A stretch of 64,000 nt of DNA from positions 6,288,802-6,352,801 of the forward strand of contig NC_058512.1 of assembly GCF_020382885.2 (NCBI RefSeq), in the 5' to 3' direction. Source of the DNA: Scatophagus argus (Eukaryota; Chordata; Actinopteri; Scatophagidae). Shown piece by piece: positions 26,701 to 40,600 of this stretch. Each line of letters starts with the position of its first letter. Within the stretch, counting starts at the first letter, position 1. The notes under the pieces are model-generated. The model was given only the letters and a program-made list of their open reading frames with translations, had not been told where the DNA came from and searched no databases. The translations under genes and the position numbers were made by a program.

Positions 26701-28593
26701 GTTCAGTGGGGACCCTACTGGTTCCCATTTATAGATACTTTAATGGACTGTAAGACTTACTGGTGGGCTAACTTACTGTTGGTCAGCAATCTCCTCCCAG
26801 TCCATGAGATAGTAAGTTCAAGCAGTGATTCAGACCTACATGTTGTGCAGTAACTTATTTTGACTCTCTTCTTAATATTTTATTTTCCTATTCTCTCCTC
26901 AGTGTATTCCTTGGACATGGTACCTGTCTCTGGACTTCCAGTGTTACGCCACTACTCCCCTGTTGGTCTACTTTTACAGACTGTATGTCCTTTCATATGA
27001 TTCTGGAAGAAAAAACAAGGCTAAATTTAGTTTCACATTGGAAGAAATATATTTTTAACAACTGTGGTTCTGTAATCAGACTGTCTTTGGTTTATCAGAA
27101 ACAGAGGTGTATTTGCAGCTGTTACTGGAAGCCTCTTGCTGATCACCACTGCGACCAGTGCTGTCATAACTGGACTCCTGCAGCTGCCAGTCTTTCAGCC
27201 ATCTACCCTGTAAGAGTTGGTGTTGGTGAACTGGTACTAATGTGAACACCTTAGGAACCAAATGCATAAAATGTAATGTGACTTAGATGTGGACTATTTT
27301 GTTTTTGTTTATTTACTTTCTTACTTTTTATTGCAGTGGAATGTCTCTGAAGAGAGTAAAAGTAAACCAGCCACTCCAGATGTTTCTTGTTTGTCGTTTT
27401 ATTTTGCAGGACATCTGAGAATTATGTCTTGTACTACTATGTAAAACCCTACACACGATACGGGCCATTTTTAATAGGGATCTTGACAGGAATACACTTG
27501 ACAACCAAGAAAGATCAGCTTATAAAGCAAAAGGTAAGAACATCTGATTACCTGCCACAAGCACCACAAACAGCTTTTTCTGTCGATAGAAATATTAACT
27601 AGAGTTAATATGCTCTCTTCTCTTATTATCAAGACAAACAAACTCTGTACACTTACAAGCGACTAGGCTGCCTTCACACTGATGTGCTGCTCCTGTCTTC
27701 TTGTTGCTCCAGTGGCAGGCAGCACTCGGCTGGTTCTGCTGTCTGTCACTCATGGCTGTGTTGGTCGGACTGGCCTTCGTCCTCAGGGAGACCCCAGCCT
27801 ATCCATCTGTGCCACATGCTCTCTACCAGGGACTGCACAGGCTGCTCTGGGCCCTGGCTGTGACCTGGATCATACTGGCCTGTGAGGAGGGTTATGGAGG
27901 TAAACCTAGAGCAGCGTCTGAAGAGTAAATCCAGGAAAAACTGAATTGTTTAAATGTTTGTTTAAAATGCTTCCATAATACAGTATCTTTGTATTAATAC
28001 ATAATACAGTAACTTGCTGTTTAATGATTTCATAATATGAGAAAAATAACCCATTATACCTTTTTTATCTTTTCAGCATAAGCAATCCTTCATCTACTTT
28101 TCTACACTATGCCAAACCAAATTATTGATTTAGCAAACTAATATGGATACAAATACAGCAACTGCAATCATACTTATTGTCAAGTGATCTGTGGGTAAAA
28201 GCTAAACTCTTATGTTCAAAAAACATGTTCCTCTGCGCAACTAATTTTCCAGGTTTTATCAAGGCTTTCTTGTCACTGGGGTTCTGGGTTCCTCTGTCCA
28301 ACATTAGCTTTGCATGCTATCTGACCCATCCTGTCTTCATCATCCTCTACATCGGCCTGCAAGAAACCCCAATCCACTACACAGACATTAACTTTGTGAG
28401 TACTTCAGACATCCACTTTCACCAAGCCCAACACTGAGGCATTTCACATTTTTAATCTAATGTATTGTATGTCTCCTCTTTTCTTCAGATGTACCTGTTC
28501 CTCGGCCACCTGGTGCTCACGCTGGTGGTGAGCTATGTGTTTACAGTGCTGGTTGAGAAGCCCTACCTCCTGCTAAAATGGAGCAGCAGATAG
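23750..28593 (+). CDS. oacyl: OACYL-like acyltransferase 3 family membrane protein (NRF-6 type)
   Basis: Seen: 15 phase-consistent exons, 23750-23912, 24867-25000, 25088-25166, 25276-25411, 25540-25742, 25914-26126, 26212-26314, 26419-26520, 26646-26811, 26903-26982, 27099-27209, 27410-27533, 27713-27899, 28253-28395 and 28489-28593, about 682 residues without a break. A signal peptide (VLFLILLAG) precedes a Cys-containing luminal NRF domain (YDAFGKMGSNVEGG, LLQQCRS, YFVGICVPDSC). A transmembrane segment follows (about residues 172-194), then a Ser-rich linker. The acyltransferase-3 core opens with FLNGIRVLSLLWIICGH, where Arg288 and His299 form the R-x10-H motif typical of the family, followed by about ten hydrophobic segments. 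Known: the family includes C. elegans nrf-6 and is thought to move acyl groups at membranes. As I recall, the human copy is a pseudogene; this one looks functional. The substrate is unknown. Confidence 0.88.
24836..24866 (+). repeat. TG repeat abutting a splice acceptor
   Basis: A (TG)n tract runs directly into tgtgtgtcag, the acceptor of OACYL-like exon 2, taking the place of a normal pyrimidine tract. Confidence 0.8.
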
Positions 28594-28917
28594 AGACAAA
28601 TCAGCACACAAAAGACTTATCTCATTAACATCCTTGTTCTTGTTTTATATTTGCTTGTACCTTCTAAGCTACATGCCAGTGCTCCTGTTAAAATTCGCTT
28701 TTGTGGATAATAACAATAATAATATAATGGTAGAAAACTCCCTGCATGTAACTTAATGAAAATTAAACTACACACTGATAATGTTGAAAATATATTGGAA
28801 AAATATATTAAGAGTTTCCAATCAGCTCCATCCAGACCAATCACACAAAGGAGGTAAGCAGAGCTGAAAACTGGACTGATTCTCACGTTTCACATGTGTA
28901 ACATGAAGTCATCAGCA

Positions 28918-28923
28918 AATAAA
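28918..28923 (+). other. oacyl: Poly(A) signal of the OACYL-like gene
   Basis: A canonical AATAAA lies about 325 bases after the stop codon and is followed by a GT-rich stretch (ttttgtgtttgttcc), the usual downstream element. Confidence 0.6.
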
Positions 28924-28929
28924 GACATT

Positions 28930-31900
28930 TTGTGTTTGTTCCATAAACATGATAAGATATGCTGTTTCTCCACATACTTGTCAGTCTATTTTCAATTTAG
29001 ATTAGATTTAGATAGATAAAGATATACACACAAAGGTCGGACAAAACTAGTGTGATTGGCTTCTTAGAGTTCACTGTATTCCTCTGCCGTCCTCCCCCTC
29101 CTGTTCGCCGTTCTGGTGTAAGACCCGGGTCACATTTTCACTGTACTTTCCATGGAAGTGAGTCTGAATTTACAAGTGACACTGACTCAGCTGATGAGAT
29201 CATAACAAAGGTTTTCAGTTTCTCATGACGCAAAAATGTCCAGCTACATTTCCATCCCAGCACTTGAGTTATGCAGGGCATGTGCTCTGTCGTATGTTGT
29301 ATTTAGTTAAGCAATCCTCAATAGCCTCGAAGAAATACCTCGAACCTTCTGCTGCTGTTTATCTTCTGCTGCTTACTCTTAACTCCTTATGTGGGCATTT
29401 CTTCCAGAATGATGCTGTAAAATGATAGAACACTATTACTGTGAATGACTTCTGGGGTTTTTAAAAGCTGTTGATAATATGTTTAAATTCTTTAAACCTC
29501 ATCCTTGTATCATATTTTACACCAGCATGAGATTTAAAAAGAAAAAAACAATTGTATTGAGTTTCATTTCATGCCACAGTGCGTTCATTGGTCTAAGAGT
29601 ACTGCCAAATTCAAATAACAGAAACGTGGCCATGACGCACACTTCTTCCATGTGCTGCACGATTTTCCACCTGGTGCTGTCTGGGGCGTTAAGGGAAGGA
29701 GGCCAGACGCCAGGCTGAGGTGGACTGTGCAACAACATGGTGTAAAAATACATCGTGCTTTGGTAAGACGACACTCCTCTGACGATGACTACAAGACCCA
29801 CTGGGACACGTCCAATCCAAAACCCCACAACAACATGCTCAAGATGGTGTAAGATGTCTGAGGCTGTTCGAGCATTTTCAGATGTTAAACAACAACACTG
29901 TTTCAGCTGCTGCTCTGGAAGAAGAAATAAATTAGTTGTGTTGTTCAAGAAATACTGAGTTATGCTGAGACACTCATGCTATCGGTGCTGCTGCCAGGAA
30001 GTTTTTGTGTTGCATAATTCTGTATTTATAGCTGTATTTAAGAGCTGCAGCAATACAGAATACAGAAGGTGGTTATTCCTCAGGTTTTTGTAATGAATCT
30101 CTGAACTGATTATTTGTTTCTATAAGTATCATTACCACACCGAGTAAATACTCCATTACATTACTTTTAAAACCGTATTTGGCTTTGTTTAATTTAAGAA
30201 GTAGGGGAATTTGCTCAGCCCATAAAAAAAACAATTAATCCTTCAGTTTATCAGAAACATTCAAAGCCAGGGTTTTCCTCTGGGCAGAAAGGATATGAAA
30301 AATCTTTCAGATGTAGTGAAGCAGATGCATTAAGTTGTACAAAGTGGAAATATTCAAGTAAAGTACAAGGAATTCTAATTTGTCCTTGATTACAGTACTT
30401 GAGTAGTTATGCTCCCCCACTGCCCAGACCACCTGTCGACCCACCTATCAGCTGCTCCTTGAAAAAAGTAAATGTGTTAAGTCTGAGGACACAAATACAC
30501 ACACACATCATTTAATACCTCCATCATAACAAGTTCTGCTGAATTAACGTCAGTACAAGCGCTGCTTAATGACTCCGTAAATAACTTTTTATCTCAGTGG
30601 TCTAATCACAGTGTATTTATTTCTAAAGCTTACAATGTAATCACACTACAATAAACCTGCACTGAAATATATCTTTAAACTAAAGAAAACACAACAGGAT
30701 TGAATGCAAATTAATGCACAACAACTCCAACCACACACAGGCACACACACCAACTGCCCAATAATATTCCCCCTGTTGCTGAGTAGATTTACAAGGCAGG
30801 ACAGGTGAGCTGACACCAGTGTTACATAAAAGCACGGAAAGAAAGAGCAAAAGGACATAACATCATTTAAAAGGTTGTGTCGTCATCCTCTTATGTTTAT
30901 TGTATTTATAAACCTTTTGTAGTGTGCGTGTGTGTGTGTGTGTGTGTGTCTGTGTGTGTGTGGGAAGGGGAGGGGTTCATTCATAAAACTGGTTTGCTAC
31001 ACTCACACACTCACATTAGTCAGTGTAGCCAAAATAAAGGCGTGTCAGAGAAGTAGTAGGTAAAAAAATCATAAATAGTCTGGCAGTTTTATCAATTTAG
31101 TTATTTTTTTTTTTTAAATGTTGCTGTTTAACTGGAGGGCCTCTGTTGTTAAAACCACTATTTACAATGTGGTGATTTTAAAGCACTGAAAGTATCCGGT
31201 CTCTTCACCTGTCACAGGAGCAATTATGTAAGAGCCGTAAATTAGGCCTACGCTTGGTTACGAAACTGTCCTTCACTGTTCATTATGAAACAGCATTTAT
31301 TGAACTGTTTTCTAAAAGATACACATGGAAGTAAACTAAAAGACCGACCAAAAGAGAAAGAGAATTTTCTTCATGTCCAAAATGTCAAACTATTCCTTTA
31401 ATTACCAATCGAAATCATCGCACAGTCGTGTGAATCATCATCACTTTTCAACTAAATTTTTGAACCATTTAAATGATTGCAAATCGACCAACCACACATG
31501 TCATTGTGGATTAGCTTGTGTTCACTTCTTACAAGCTGAGTAATTACTAAATGAGAAGCAAAGCCACATTTAATCATCGTCATGTCAAATTGAGATAATT
31601 GACTACTAAAAAAAGCCAGGAAAGGTTTGGCCTCATTATGTTGTTTTGGTCACTGACAGCAACTGACAACAGGGAATTGTTGCTTTGCCAGACTACAGTG
31701 TTACTGCTGCCAGAACTTTAACCCTCAAATTTACAGATTAGCTCTGTAAACATGTCAGAGGGCGATCTGACTTTGTTGAACATTATTTTATTAGAAAACA
31801 TTATAAAATATTAGATATATATTATAATATATTTGTATTTGCTTCATTGCACCTACTGAAAGCCAGTGGATAAGAGATTTGTCTGCTGAATGTGTTCACA

Positions 31901-34602
31901 TAAAGTCTAATTTATAATTTACAAGCTTACTTACATTTGATATATTTCTTGAAGTACACTACTGTTTAAACACCGATTACTACTCAAAAGCATTTTTTCA
32001 TTTCATTATTTCGCTCAAAAAGTCTCCCAATTACTTTTGTTTCACAACCACAAGTTAAACTCAGTCTTTAAAGTAGGCCATCACCGAAACAGTCTGTAAA
32101 TATAGATGCAGAGTGTTAAATGTTCGAGATCGGCACATGTCTACAATATCAGGTTTACTGACTTTGTACTTGCGGGGGGGACAACAGTTAAAAATAGACT
32201 CACACCCCCAGACCTCTGGCTTTGCCTGAGCTCACACTGAAGTCCTACATCATAAGTCTAACCTCAACCACAGTGCTATGAAAAGGGTACGTACTACTTG
32301 CATGGCTGAAAATCCCCTTCGAGGGCTATGACAACTGTTTTAATAATACTTTTATCATGTGTGATTCACCTGTTAGGTGCGAGGCATTTGTTTATGGCTT
32401 TCTTTGGAAATGACTAGTGTTGTTAATTACACAGTTACAGCACTGCTGACACACACACACACATACATACCCACACACACACACACACTCTGCTGTGCTG
32501 CATGATACACTTTGTCAAGCACCAGAATTAATTCCTTAAAGTGTTTTACCAGTATAATGGATTTTAGCATATATTAGTGTAGTTTTCGCTCTGCTTATTT
32601 ACAGCTGTCAGTGCTGAGAAGGTCTTACATGTAGAACCAGCTTGTGTTAGTATTTTTTTAACTCTGTTTGCTTACTTTCAAGCAAGTTGTGGTGTACAAG
32701 AGGCTGTAAAGATTCAGGAGACTCTTGGGTTGTTGTGTGACCCGTATTAGGTATGTTTTGGCACGGACAGTCAGGATGACATTGAATTACACTTTCTTGC
32801 TCTCAGTCACGTATGTGCAGACAGATTTATTGTTGTATAATGTCAGTCCAGATAAAGCTCTATTTCATGCACTAGTCAACCCTACAAACAAGGTTGATTT
32901 CTGTTCAATTTCGAATTTCAAGAGCCTGTAAAATCTGGTCTGGTCGCAACTCTGATATGATGGCTATTATACATATGATAATCAAATCTAAATTTAGAGT
33001 CAGTGTAGTGCATCAATGTGATCGAAGAAACTGGATTCATTAAGATAAACATAAATTTAAAAATGAGTACCTTTACTGACATACACTTGGACCAAAACGT
33101 TTGTAAAACTTTAGTAACTTTTAACTGTAAAATTAGTATTTTGACTGGGTTTTATTGTTTTTCTGCAGCCTGAATATTGTGTCAAATTTGTTTGTATTGG
33201 AGGTGTTTGTCAACAGAGTTACTAAGTTAGGATCTGTACTCCGTAGTAAACATTTTGGGTTTGACGGCTCTGCTAGGTGTCCTTCACTGCAGCAGGAATC
33301 TGACAAATGCAGGTCATGGGTGAAGATGCGCTGGTATTTTTCCAGTGTCTGTGCCACCAGTTCCTCTGCTGCAATCTTGTATATCAGGGCGCATGTTTTG
33401 AAGCCTCCACTTTCAACACCTCATGTCAGGCCTCTGCACATTGTCTTGTAGTATGCAATTTTAAGATATGGGCTTTTAAGTCAGAGCTGTGCTTTTTCAG
33501 TTTTTGAATCCCTAAATAATTGCGTAGTAATCTAAAAGAACTGGATTAATCCTCAGCCGGTGTATCATCATTGGGGTTACCAACATTTTAAGATGTTAAC
33601 AATGCCTTGCCAAATTATGTTATGTATGTTATGTATTATGTATGTTTGGAGCTTGGCTGAGGGAAGTATTGATAGCTTTCTATATGAACCAAATAATTTA
33701 TTTCTTTAGATCTCCAGATTCTTTGACAAATGGCCTTCAAATGTGCTTAAATTTAACTGCTAACTTGAAACAGGAAAACCTGAAATGCAAAATACATATA
33801 TTTTTCTAATTGCATTGCATGTATCTTTACATCATCCTTTCATCTGGGTGGTTTATGGTATTTCTCATTTTAAGTCCAAAGTAAGAGAAGAATATTTTTT
33901 GCAAATAAGGTAAAACGAGGAATCATGAAAGCAAAGAACTAAGCCATCCTTAACCTTCCTTCATGTACTGCAATGAAGGCCCTTTGAACCAAGTAATACG
34001 AAAAAATACAACTAATTCTCTCAACGTGTGACTGCTTTCAGCTTTAAGGGCTTGTAAACTCATTATTCTTGGATTTGTTTATCTGGTGAATAGTGACAGG
34101 ATAAGATTCCTGAATGAATCAAACACCGTAATCCCACATAATAGTTTAGTGTAATATGTGCTGTGTGAGACAATAGAAAATGGAGATTGTAGTTTGCAGA
34201 TGGGGGCAACACGACTCCCAGGCACTTTTATCAGCTCGGAAGTAACAACAACAGGAAAGCTTCCTGTTGATAGGGTATGTCAAGTGTCTTGTAAAAGCTT
34301 CTAAAATAGATGCAACGTGCTGTTTCACTAAGTGCCTGCAACTAAAATAAACAGCTAGAGGGAGATAATAGGCCTTACTTCACATACTTCAAATCAAGAA
34401 GGAAGACACTCACATGACCTTTTGCCTTTAACTGTTTTTATTCCCCGGTAATGTCACATTTCGTTTTGCAGGTACTGAATCTAATAACCCAAGGATACAG
34501 TTGGACCCGAGGTGGAAATGACACCACAGAAGATAGACACAAACAGTGTGTATACAGAACTTTACACCATGAGTCTTACTGCTGACAACCTTCTCTAGCA
34601 GC
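28930..34602. other. Gene-free interval between OACYL-like gene and alpk2
   Basis: No coding exon resembling a known family is seen on either strand; the longest frames (for example minus 29517-29948) show no recognisable domain and no splice context. It holds a TG tract at 30928-30962, CA-rich sequence near 32450-32490 and AT-rich DNA. In human I recall MALT1 here. Any 5' non-coding or Ig-coding exons of alpk2 would also have to lie here, but none was identified. Confidence 0.45.
30928..30962 (+). repeat. (TG)n microsatellite
   Basis: About 17 TG units interrupted by one C. Confidence 0.9.
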
Positions 34603-37600
34603 ATGGAAATCCCAGTGGATCTGTCTCTCCTTTGCACAGATGACCAAACACGATCACCACCGCCTCTTGCAGAGACTCAAACTGGGGATTTGGACTCTCT
34701 TTCTCTTCTGCACAGTCCCGCTGAAAACACTTTGTCTACATATGAGACAGGAACAGAGACTGTCTCATATCCCACTGACGAATCAAATGCTTCCAAAAGC
34801 CCCTCTCAGGGGATCAGCAGTGACTCAGATGGTGTGAAGCCTTTGTCACCCAGATGCAGTATGTCAGAGTGTTCGTCACTTTGCTCAGAGCCTGCACCAA
34901 ATGATAATGAATGCACAGTTTGTAGCTATTTTAGCTCATCAGAACCTGTATTACCTCTTTTACATCACCTTTCTCATGATCTTATTTCCCCCTTAGCCAA
35001 ATCTGAGTTTTACTTTAAAGAACCAGACCTGTCCTTTCCTCCCACAAAAGAAAATAGTACACCTCAACCTATAGGTCCCATGTCAGCATCTTCACAGGGT
35101 TTGATGGAGCCATTTGTCACTGAGCCTCTCTACAGCTGCAGCTTCAGTTCGGACCACACTGAATCCGCTTCTCTGTTAAGGTCGTTATCACATCAGTCAG
35201 ATAGTTTAGCAAGTGAAACAGCTATGGCACCTGAGTCAGACCTTTATATCTTTGAAAGTGAGACAGAGAACTTCATCCTGACGCCTAATGTTGATCCACA
35301 GGAGATTAAATGCCCTGAATACCAGCCATTATCTCAAACAGGTGGAAAAAAGGCAGACTGTGATACACATGTCCTGATGTGTGATTCAGAAAATATGATG
35401 ACACAATGTCACCACAGCTCTAGTGAGGAACAAGCTATGCTGGACTATGAGTCAGACGTGAGCCAACACAAGAGGCCAAGTCCACCTGCTGTGGATGCCT
35501 GTGAGGCAGGCTTGGTGTCAGTAAATGATGCTAGACGAGGGAAAGCAGATGTCATTGATTTAATCCCGCAATTACAGCGCAGCAACAGCCCCATTGAACT
35601 GTGGGTGGATGCATGTCAGTATCTAGCAAGTGAAGATAAAGAAGATAGGGACAAAACAGGTCATTCTGTGTTGCAAGGAGGCCCCACAGCCACCAATGAC
35701 TTGTCTTTTTCCACAAGAGAGACACAAGTGTCAGGTTACAAACTTGATGGTAGTGAAGGGATTGGCTGGTCTGACGATGACACTATAGGTTGGGGGGCAC
35801 CAGTTCAGAGGTGGTCATCAGTAGATAGCTGGGCAAGCGCACTGTCAGACTGGACTGGGATCATCACAGCTCCACCAGAGGACCTTACGGCTGCCTTCAC
35901 AGAGATAGGGGCTGAGATAGATGCTTTGAGACAGGCACTAGAAGAGGTAAACACTCATATAGACAAAGAGACATCTAAAGACGGAGAGGATCAAGAGCCA
36001 GCAGTGCGGGCACAGTCGCAGCCACTCATGGGTGTCCAGGATCATCCTCTAAAGGCACAGAACCTCTCAGAGAGCGCCGTCCTCACTGGGCAGAGCTGTC
36101 TCCCTCTGTGCCTTGAAGCTACAAGACATGAGCTCCAAGACAGAGAGGGTTCCCAGAGCATCCAATCCCTGTGTGATACACCACCTACCACACAAGGAGA
36201 AAAGGAGCCAGAAGAAAACCAGAGCAGGGAGGCTGAGCTGCCTGCGTGCCCCACACAGCAGTGCGCATCCATGGGATCATCCAGTGCTACAGTGGCCTCT
36301 CCTGGAGGATACAGTGTAGATGTGATCCCTGGGCCCGCTTCTCCTGCTGATCTGGACCTTTCTCGTTTTGGTGGATATGTTGAGTCCTTCGAGACAGACA
36401 TTTTCATCAGCACCAATGAAGACCCAATAATACTGAAAATAACAGAGGATACAGATTTGGAGGGACAAAATACCCTCGCAGAGAGAATAACTGAGGAGGT
36501 AAGATAACTTGTGATATACAGTTGTATTCATTTATTTTCCCGTGCACTTCAGAAAAGTGTTTAGCAGGTGGATTTTTCATTTGTGCTCAGCTTTATGTGA
36601 AGGGCATGAAAGATGAATGAATGTTTTTATTTTTCTGTCTCACATGTACATACACACACGTATGCTTGCCCCCACACACACACCACCTATTCTTAAGTGT
36701 GTGGCAGAAAGGGGGGGGGGGGGGATAACGGAAAGATTTACCCTTCGTGATAGAGAGAATAATAGCCATCACCTTCATATCAGTCGTGCTGGCCAAAAAA
36801 TAAATCAGTCACAGGTTTTGGAAACATGGCCAGGACATTAAGAGACATTCCCACTCCTGCCCTTGTCGGTGTTGTCATACCTACAGCATTGATAGCCAGT
36901 CAGGAGGTGCATCTAGTAGTCCTGAGACTGAAATCCATGTGTGTCACCACACATCATACCACACGAGTATTGTCACCTTGCTTTGGATTGGAGCCATTGC
37001 ACCCAAGGACTGTGACCCAGGCTTGATTCTGTATTACTGGCTAAGTCCTTTGGCTCTCATCTCAAAGACTGACAGCAGCGTGTGCTGAAGGTAATAAGAG
37101 TGCCAGAGAGGAAAACTTCAGATGGACAGAAATGGCATCTAATAATAGCTGAGAGTTAAATGATAATAGCATGCACCCGTGGCGTGTCTGAGTGGAGGGG
37201 TGAGAGATTGCACAGCTGAGCATTGAAACATGACCCTCCTCCTGCTCTGCCTCTCTTCTTGTATGTACCCTTTAACACACCCATTCCCACCGCATCTCCT
37301 TTAAAAACCCAGGACCAGGACACCAACAGGTCCATGGGCCTGGAAACTACTTTTGATTGGCTTACATGCGGAAGGCATAGCTGGAGCTCCTGTCTATAAC
37401 AGCGACTGTATAGGTTTCAGTTGCATGCAGGACATATGGACTGTGGGATTGGATATAGCAGCATGGTGTTTTGTAAACTTCTGCATTGTGGCTCAATAGA
37501 AAGGTATGTGTTGGACAGAAAACACGACCTGAATTGGCAGATTGGTACAACATGGTATCTACAGAATTAGTCTTTAACTGTTTAGTGATGTTTAAGCCTG

Positions 37601-40600
37601 TATTTTTCAGTATTATTACATATATGCAGCACAGTCTTCTATCATACATTCTCAGTGGAGTCTAGCAGTCATGATCAAGGCAGAAGAAGCTCAAAACTCT
37701 AATGAGGAAATATCACATTCTTAGAAATATGTGATTACCTAAAAAATATGTCACAGTTTTATTAATATTTGCACATTTTCATCATCAGCCCTTTGCAGAT
37801 GGACTGCGTGAAGTGACAGGTGAACATGCTATCCCCCAGCCTGGCTTGGTGGCAGAGCAGGAAGCTGAAAGGCCAGTTGAGGTTGATCTTGAAACAACTG
37901 AAAATTCGACAGATCTTCATTTCCTAACGACACACAATCCGACAGATTCACACGTGCCAGGTGTGGACACACAGCCTGGCCTCCATATAAGTGTTCCCAC
38001 ACACGTGTCGTCTGACACTTCACCAGACCTTGACAGAGGATGTGAGTTGGAGCCACAGTGGGGAAGTCCCAAGTTTATTATGCCCTTAGCTCCCCTCGGC
38101 ATCGATTCCTCCCTCATCTGTCGGACAAGCAGAAGTTTGAAAGGAGATCAAACTTGTGTCACAACTTGTGCCAGTGACCTTTGTTGTGATCACGTACAAC
38201 CTTGCATTCCCTGGCCAACCTCAGATGGGATTACTGACAAACACTCTCTGGAAGGTGATGAGGAGCTGTTTCACAAAAGTGAAGATACAATAGACTCTGC
38301 TGTCCCTTCACCAGAGGGACATCTGGACTTGAACACTGCAGAGTGTTCCTTTACTGTTAGAAAAACAGTAACTGAGGAGATTAATGACCTCAGTAGAGAA
38401 CTTTCAAACCTGACTGTGATCCCTGCAGACCATTTCATCATCTCAGAGGAGAAGCACGTTGCAATTGTTACTTTAGATTTTGATGACCCTTTCGTCTCCA
38501 GGGCTCCAAAACTCATCGCCTCAGCCGTACAGTTCAATCAGGAAACAGCTGAAAAGATGCCTCACAGAATTCACAAGTCCACCTCGGAGAGCAAAGCACG
38601 CTCCAAAAAGGACAAGTCAGCGGGTCATCATCATGCATCACTTGCTTCCAGGAAACAGGAGACTTTGTCTCACCATGTTTCAGCCCAGCAGGTCTGCAAA
38701 CAGCAAGAAAATCTTTCTCTTACTGGAGAAAATCATACCAGTGAGAACACTTCCACCAGGCTTGAGGACAAGGAAGCGAAATTGGCGATTGAGACCGCTG
38801 TGGCAACGGAGAAGCCTCCAAGCAAGCCACATGGCAAGAAGAAAAAGAAACTTGCCCAGAATGCAGCAGGAGTGAAAAGTGTAGGGGAGCCACTAGTCGA
38901 AGTGACGAATGACGCAAAACCAAAGACTGCCAAAGGAAGGATTGATATGTTTGAGGCCAAGCTGGTTGCTAAAGCTGGGAAAGCTCAAAAAGATGGTGAC
39001 CAGTCACGCGATGCTGAAGCCCAGCAACCAGAGGTGAAAGCTTCCCATAGAGAGCAACCTCTGCATCACAAAGATCATGAAGACACCCAGACTAAAAAGT
39101 TCACCAGTCCTTTGAGCGAAGATATCAAAAGACGACGCCTGTCGAAGGATAAGTTTGGGAGGATTGTCAGTGTTTTGGAGTCTAAACTTCCGAAGCCAGA
39201 CGTTTCGATCCCAGCAAAGGGAGAGGAGCCCAAAGTAGATGCCGGGGCAACTCCTAAGAAGGCGTATAGTGAAGTGGTGAAACAGAAAATCCCACCTAAG
39301 GAAGGTAAGGTACTAACCTTGAACATTTTTTCTGCTGAAAAATAATCCATACAAAACAAAAGCAGTTTTTTTGTCTCTGCATTGGAAAGTAAATCTTCAT
39401 CACTGAATAATAAAAGAATATGATCATGTCTGCAGAGCCCAAGGTGGTGAAGTCTATTCAGGCAGAAGCAGCGAGTGGAGACCCTCAGAGTTTGTGCCTG
39501 TGGTGTCAGTTTGCAGCCGTCTTCTCCCGCCACACTGTCACCTGGAGCCGAGACGGCGCCGTCCTATCGGAGATCAAGAGAAGGTATTCAGTTTAATTTT
39601 ACATCCTTATTTTGCGATGCATTTTCTCTCATTTAACCTCACCTTAATACAGAAGTTTCACATTAAATCCCATAATCAGATGATCTTTGACCGCCATGAT
39701 GCCCCTCCAGTCTAAGTGATGCTAAAGCAGTGGCTCCTCGCCTTTTTCTGTCTGAAGTACTCCCACAGCTCCTCATCTGCGCCATCAATCATTTTGTTAT
39801 TTGATCTGATTTAAAATTAGATGCTGATATACGGTCAATATTTAAGTTTGGTCAGGTTTGCTGCTGCATTACAAATTGAAGGGCAGAGGCTGGACATTCA
39901 TTGCCTAATGCAATCTTTTCACCTCTAGTGACCACTGAACAACTACTTTTGACTACTTCAGTAATGTTATTCCGATTTCTTTGAGCTTTGTAATTCAACT
40001 ATGTATCTCTTGTTATTCTCTATGAAATGTTCGTTCATGATTTTTGCTGAGTTTCTCACATTCACTTGCAACATTGGTGTTACAGCTGAATATGGATATC
40101 TATATATATTTTAAATGAAATTGTAACTTCACTATTTCAAATGAAATGAGCAACTCCACTTTCACCTTAGCTGGGAATCCTCACTGTAAGCAGGCAGTAA
40201 GATTTAGCATCAGACATCGGAAAAAGTAGGCGGAAAATCTGTTATGCAATACTGCCGCAACAGAGTTTTACATTTAGCTTCCTTTACATCTACAAATTTT
40301 TGCAGTCATAGCTGCTATTATGTAACGTGTATCTTCTCCATAGGTCTATAACTATCTATAGATGCACCCACTTGCATAACACTAGTCGACATGAACATTC
40401 TTCAAGAAGAGAAGCAACAAAAATAAATGCCTGCAGACAGCTGGTGTGTTTGGTAAAAGGAAGGACTCTGGATCTCCTTAATGTGTACAATTAAGTGTCA
40501 TAGTGGATAAAACTTTTGGTTTGATTGGTGGCCTTTGTGTGATGCATTTTGTGACACTGTACCTCTTTGTGAAGTGCAGGGGACGAGAGCAGAGTGTCGC

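Noticed and set aside
27337-27361. Possible extra OACYL-like exon after a ttattgcag acceptor
   Set aside because: Either donor option leads to an immediate stop in the next exon, while joining 27209 directly to 27410 keeps the frame and the expected protein.
29517-29948. 143-codon minus-strand frame upstream of alpk2
   Set aside because: No family resemblance, no splice context and no nearby promoter or poly(A) signal could be tied to it.
36500-37788. Further coding sequence between the two large alpk2 exons
   Set aside because: Frame 36498 to 37789 joins exactly in phase, and the intervening DNA has simple repeats and stops in all relevant frames.
39728-39800. hAT-like left end (cagtggctcctcgcc) in an alpk2 intron
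   Set aside because: No matching inverted end or 8-bp target duplication was found in the intron, so it is at most a fragment.
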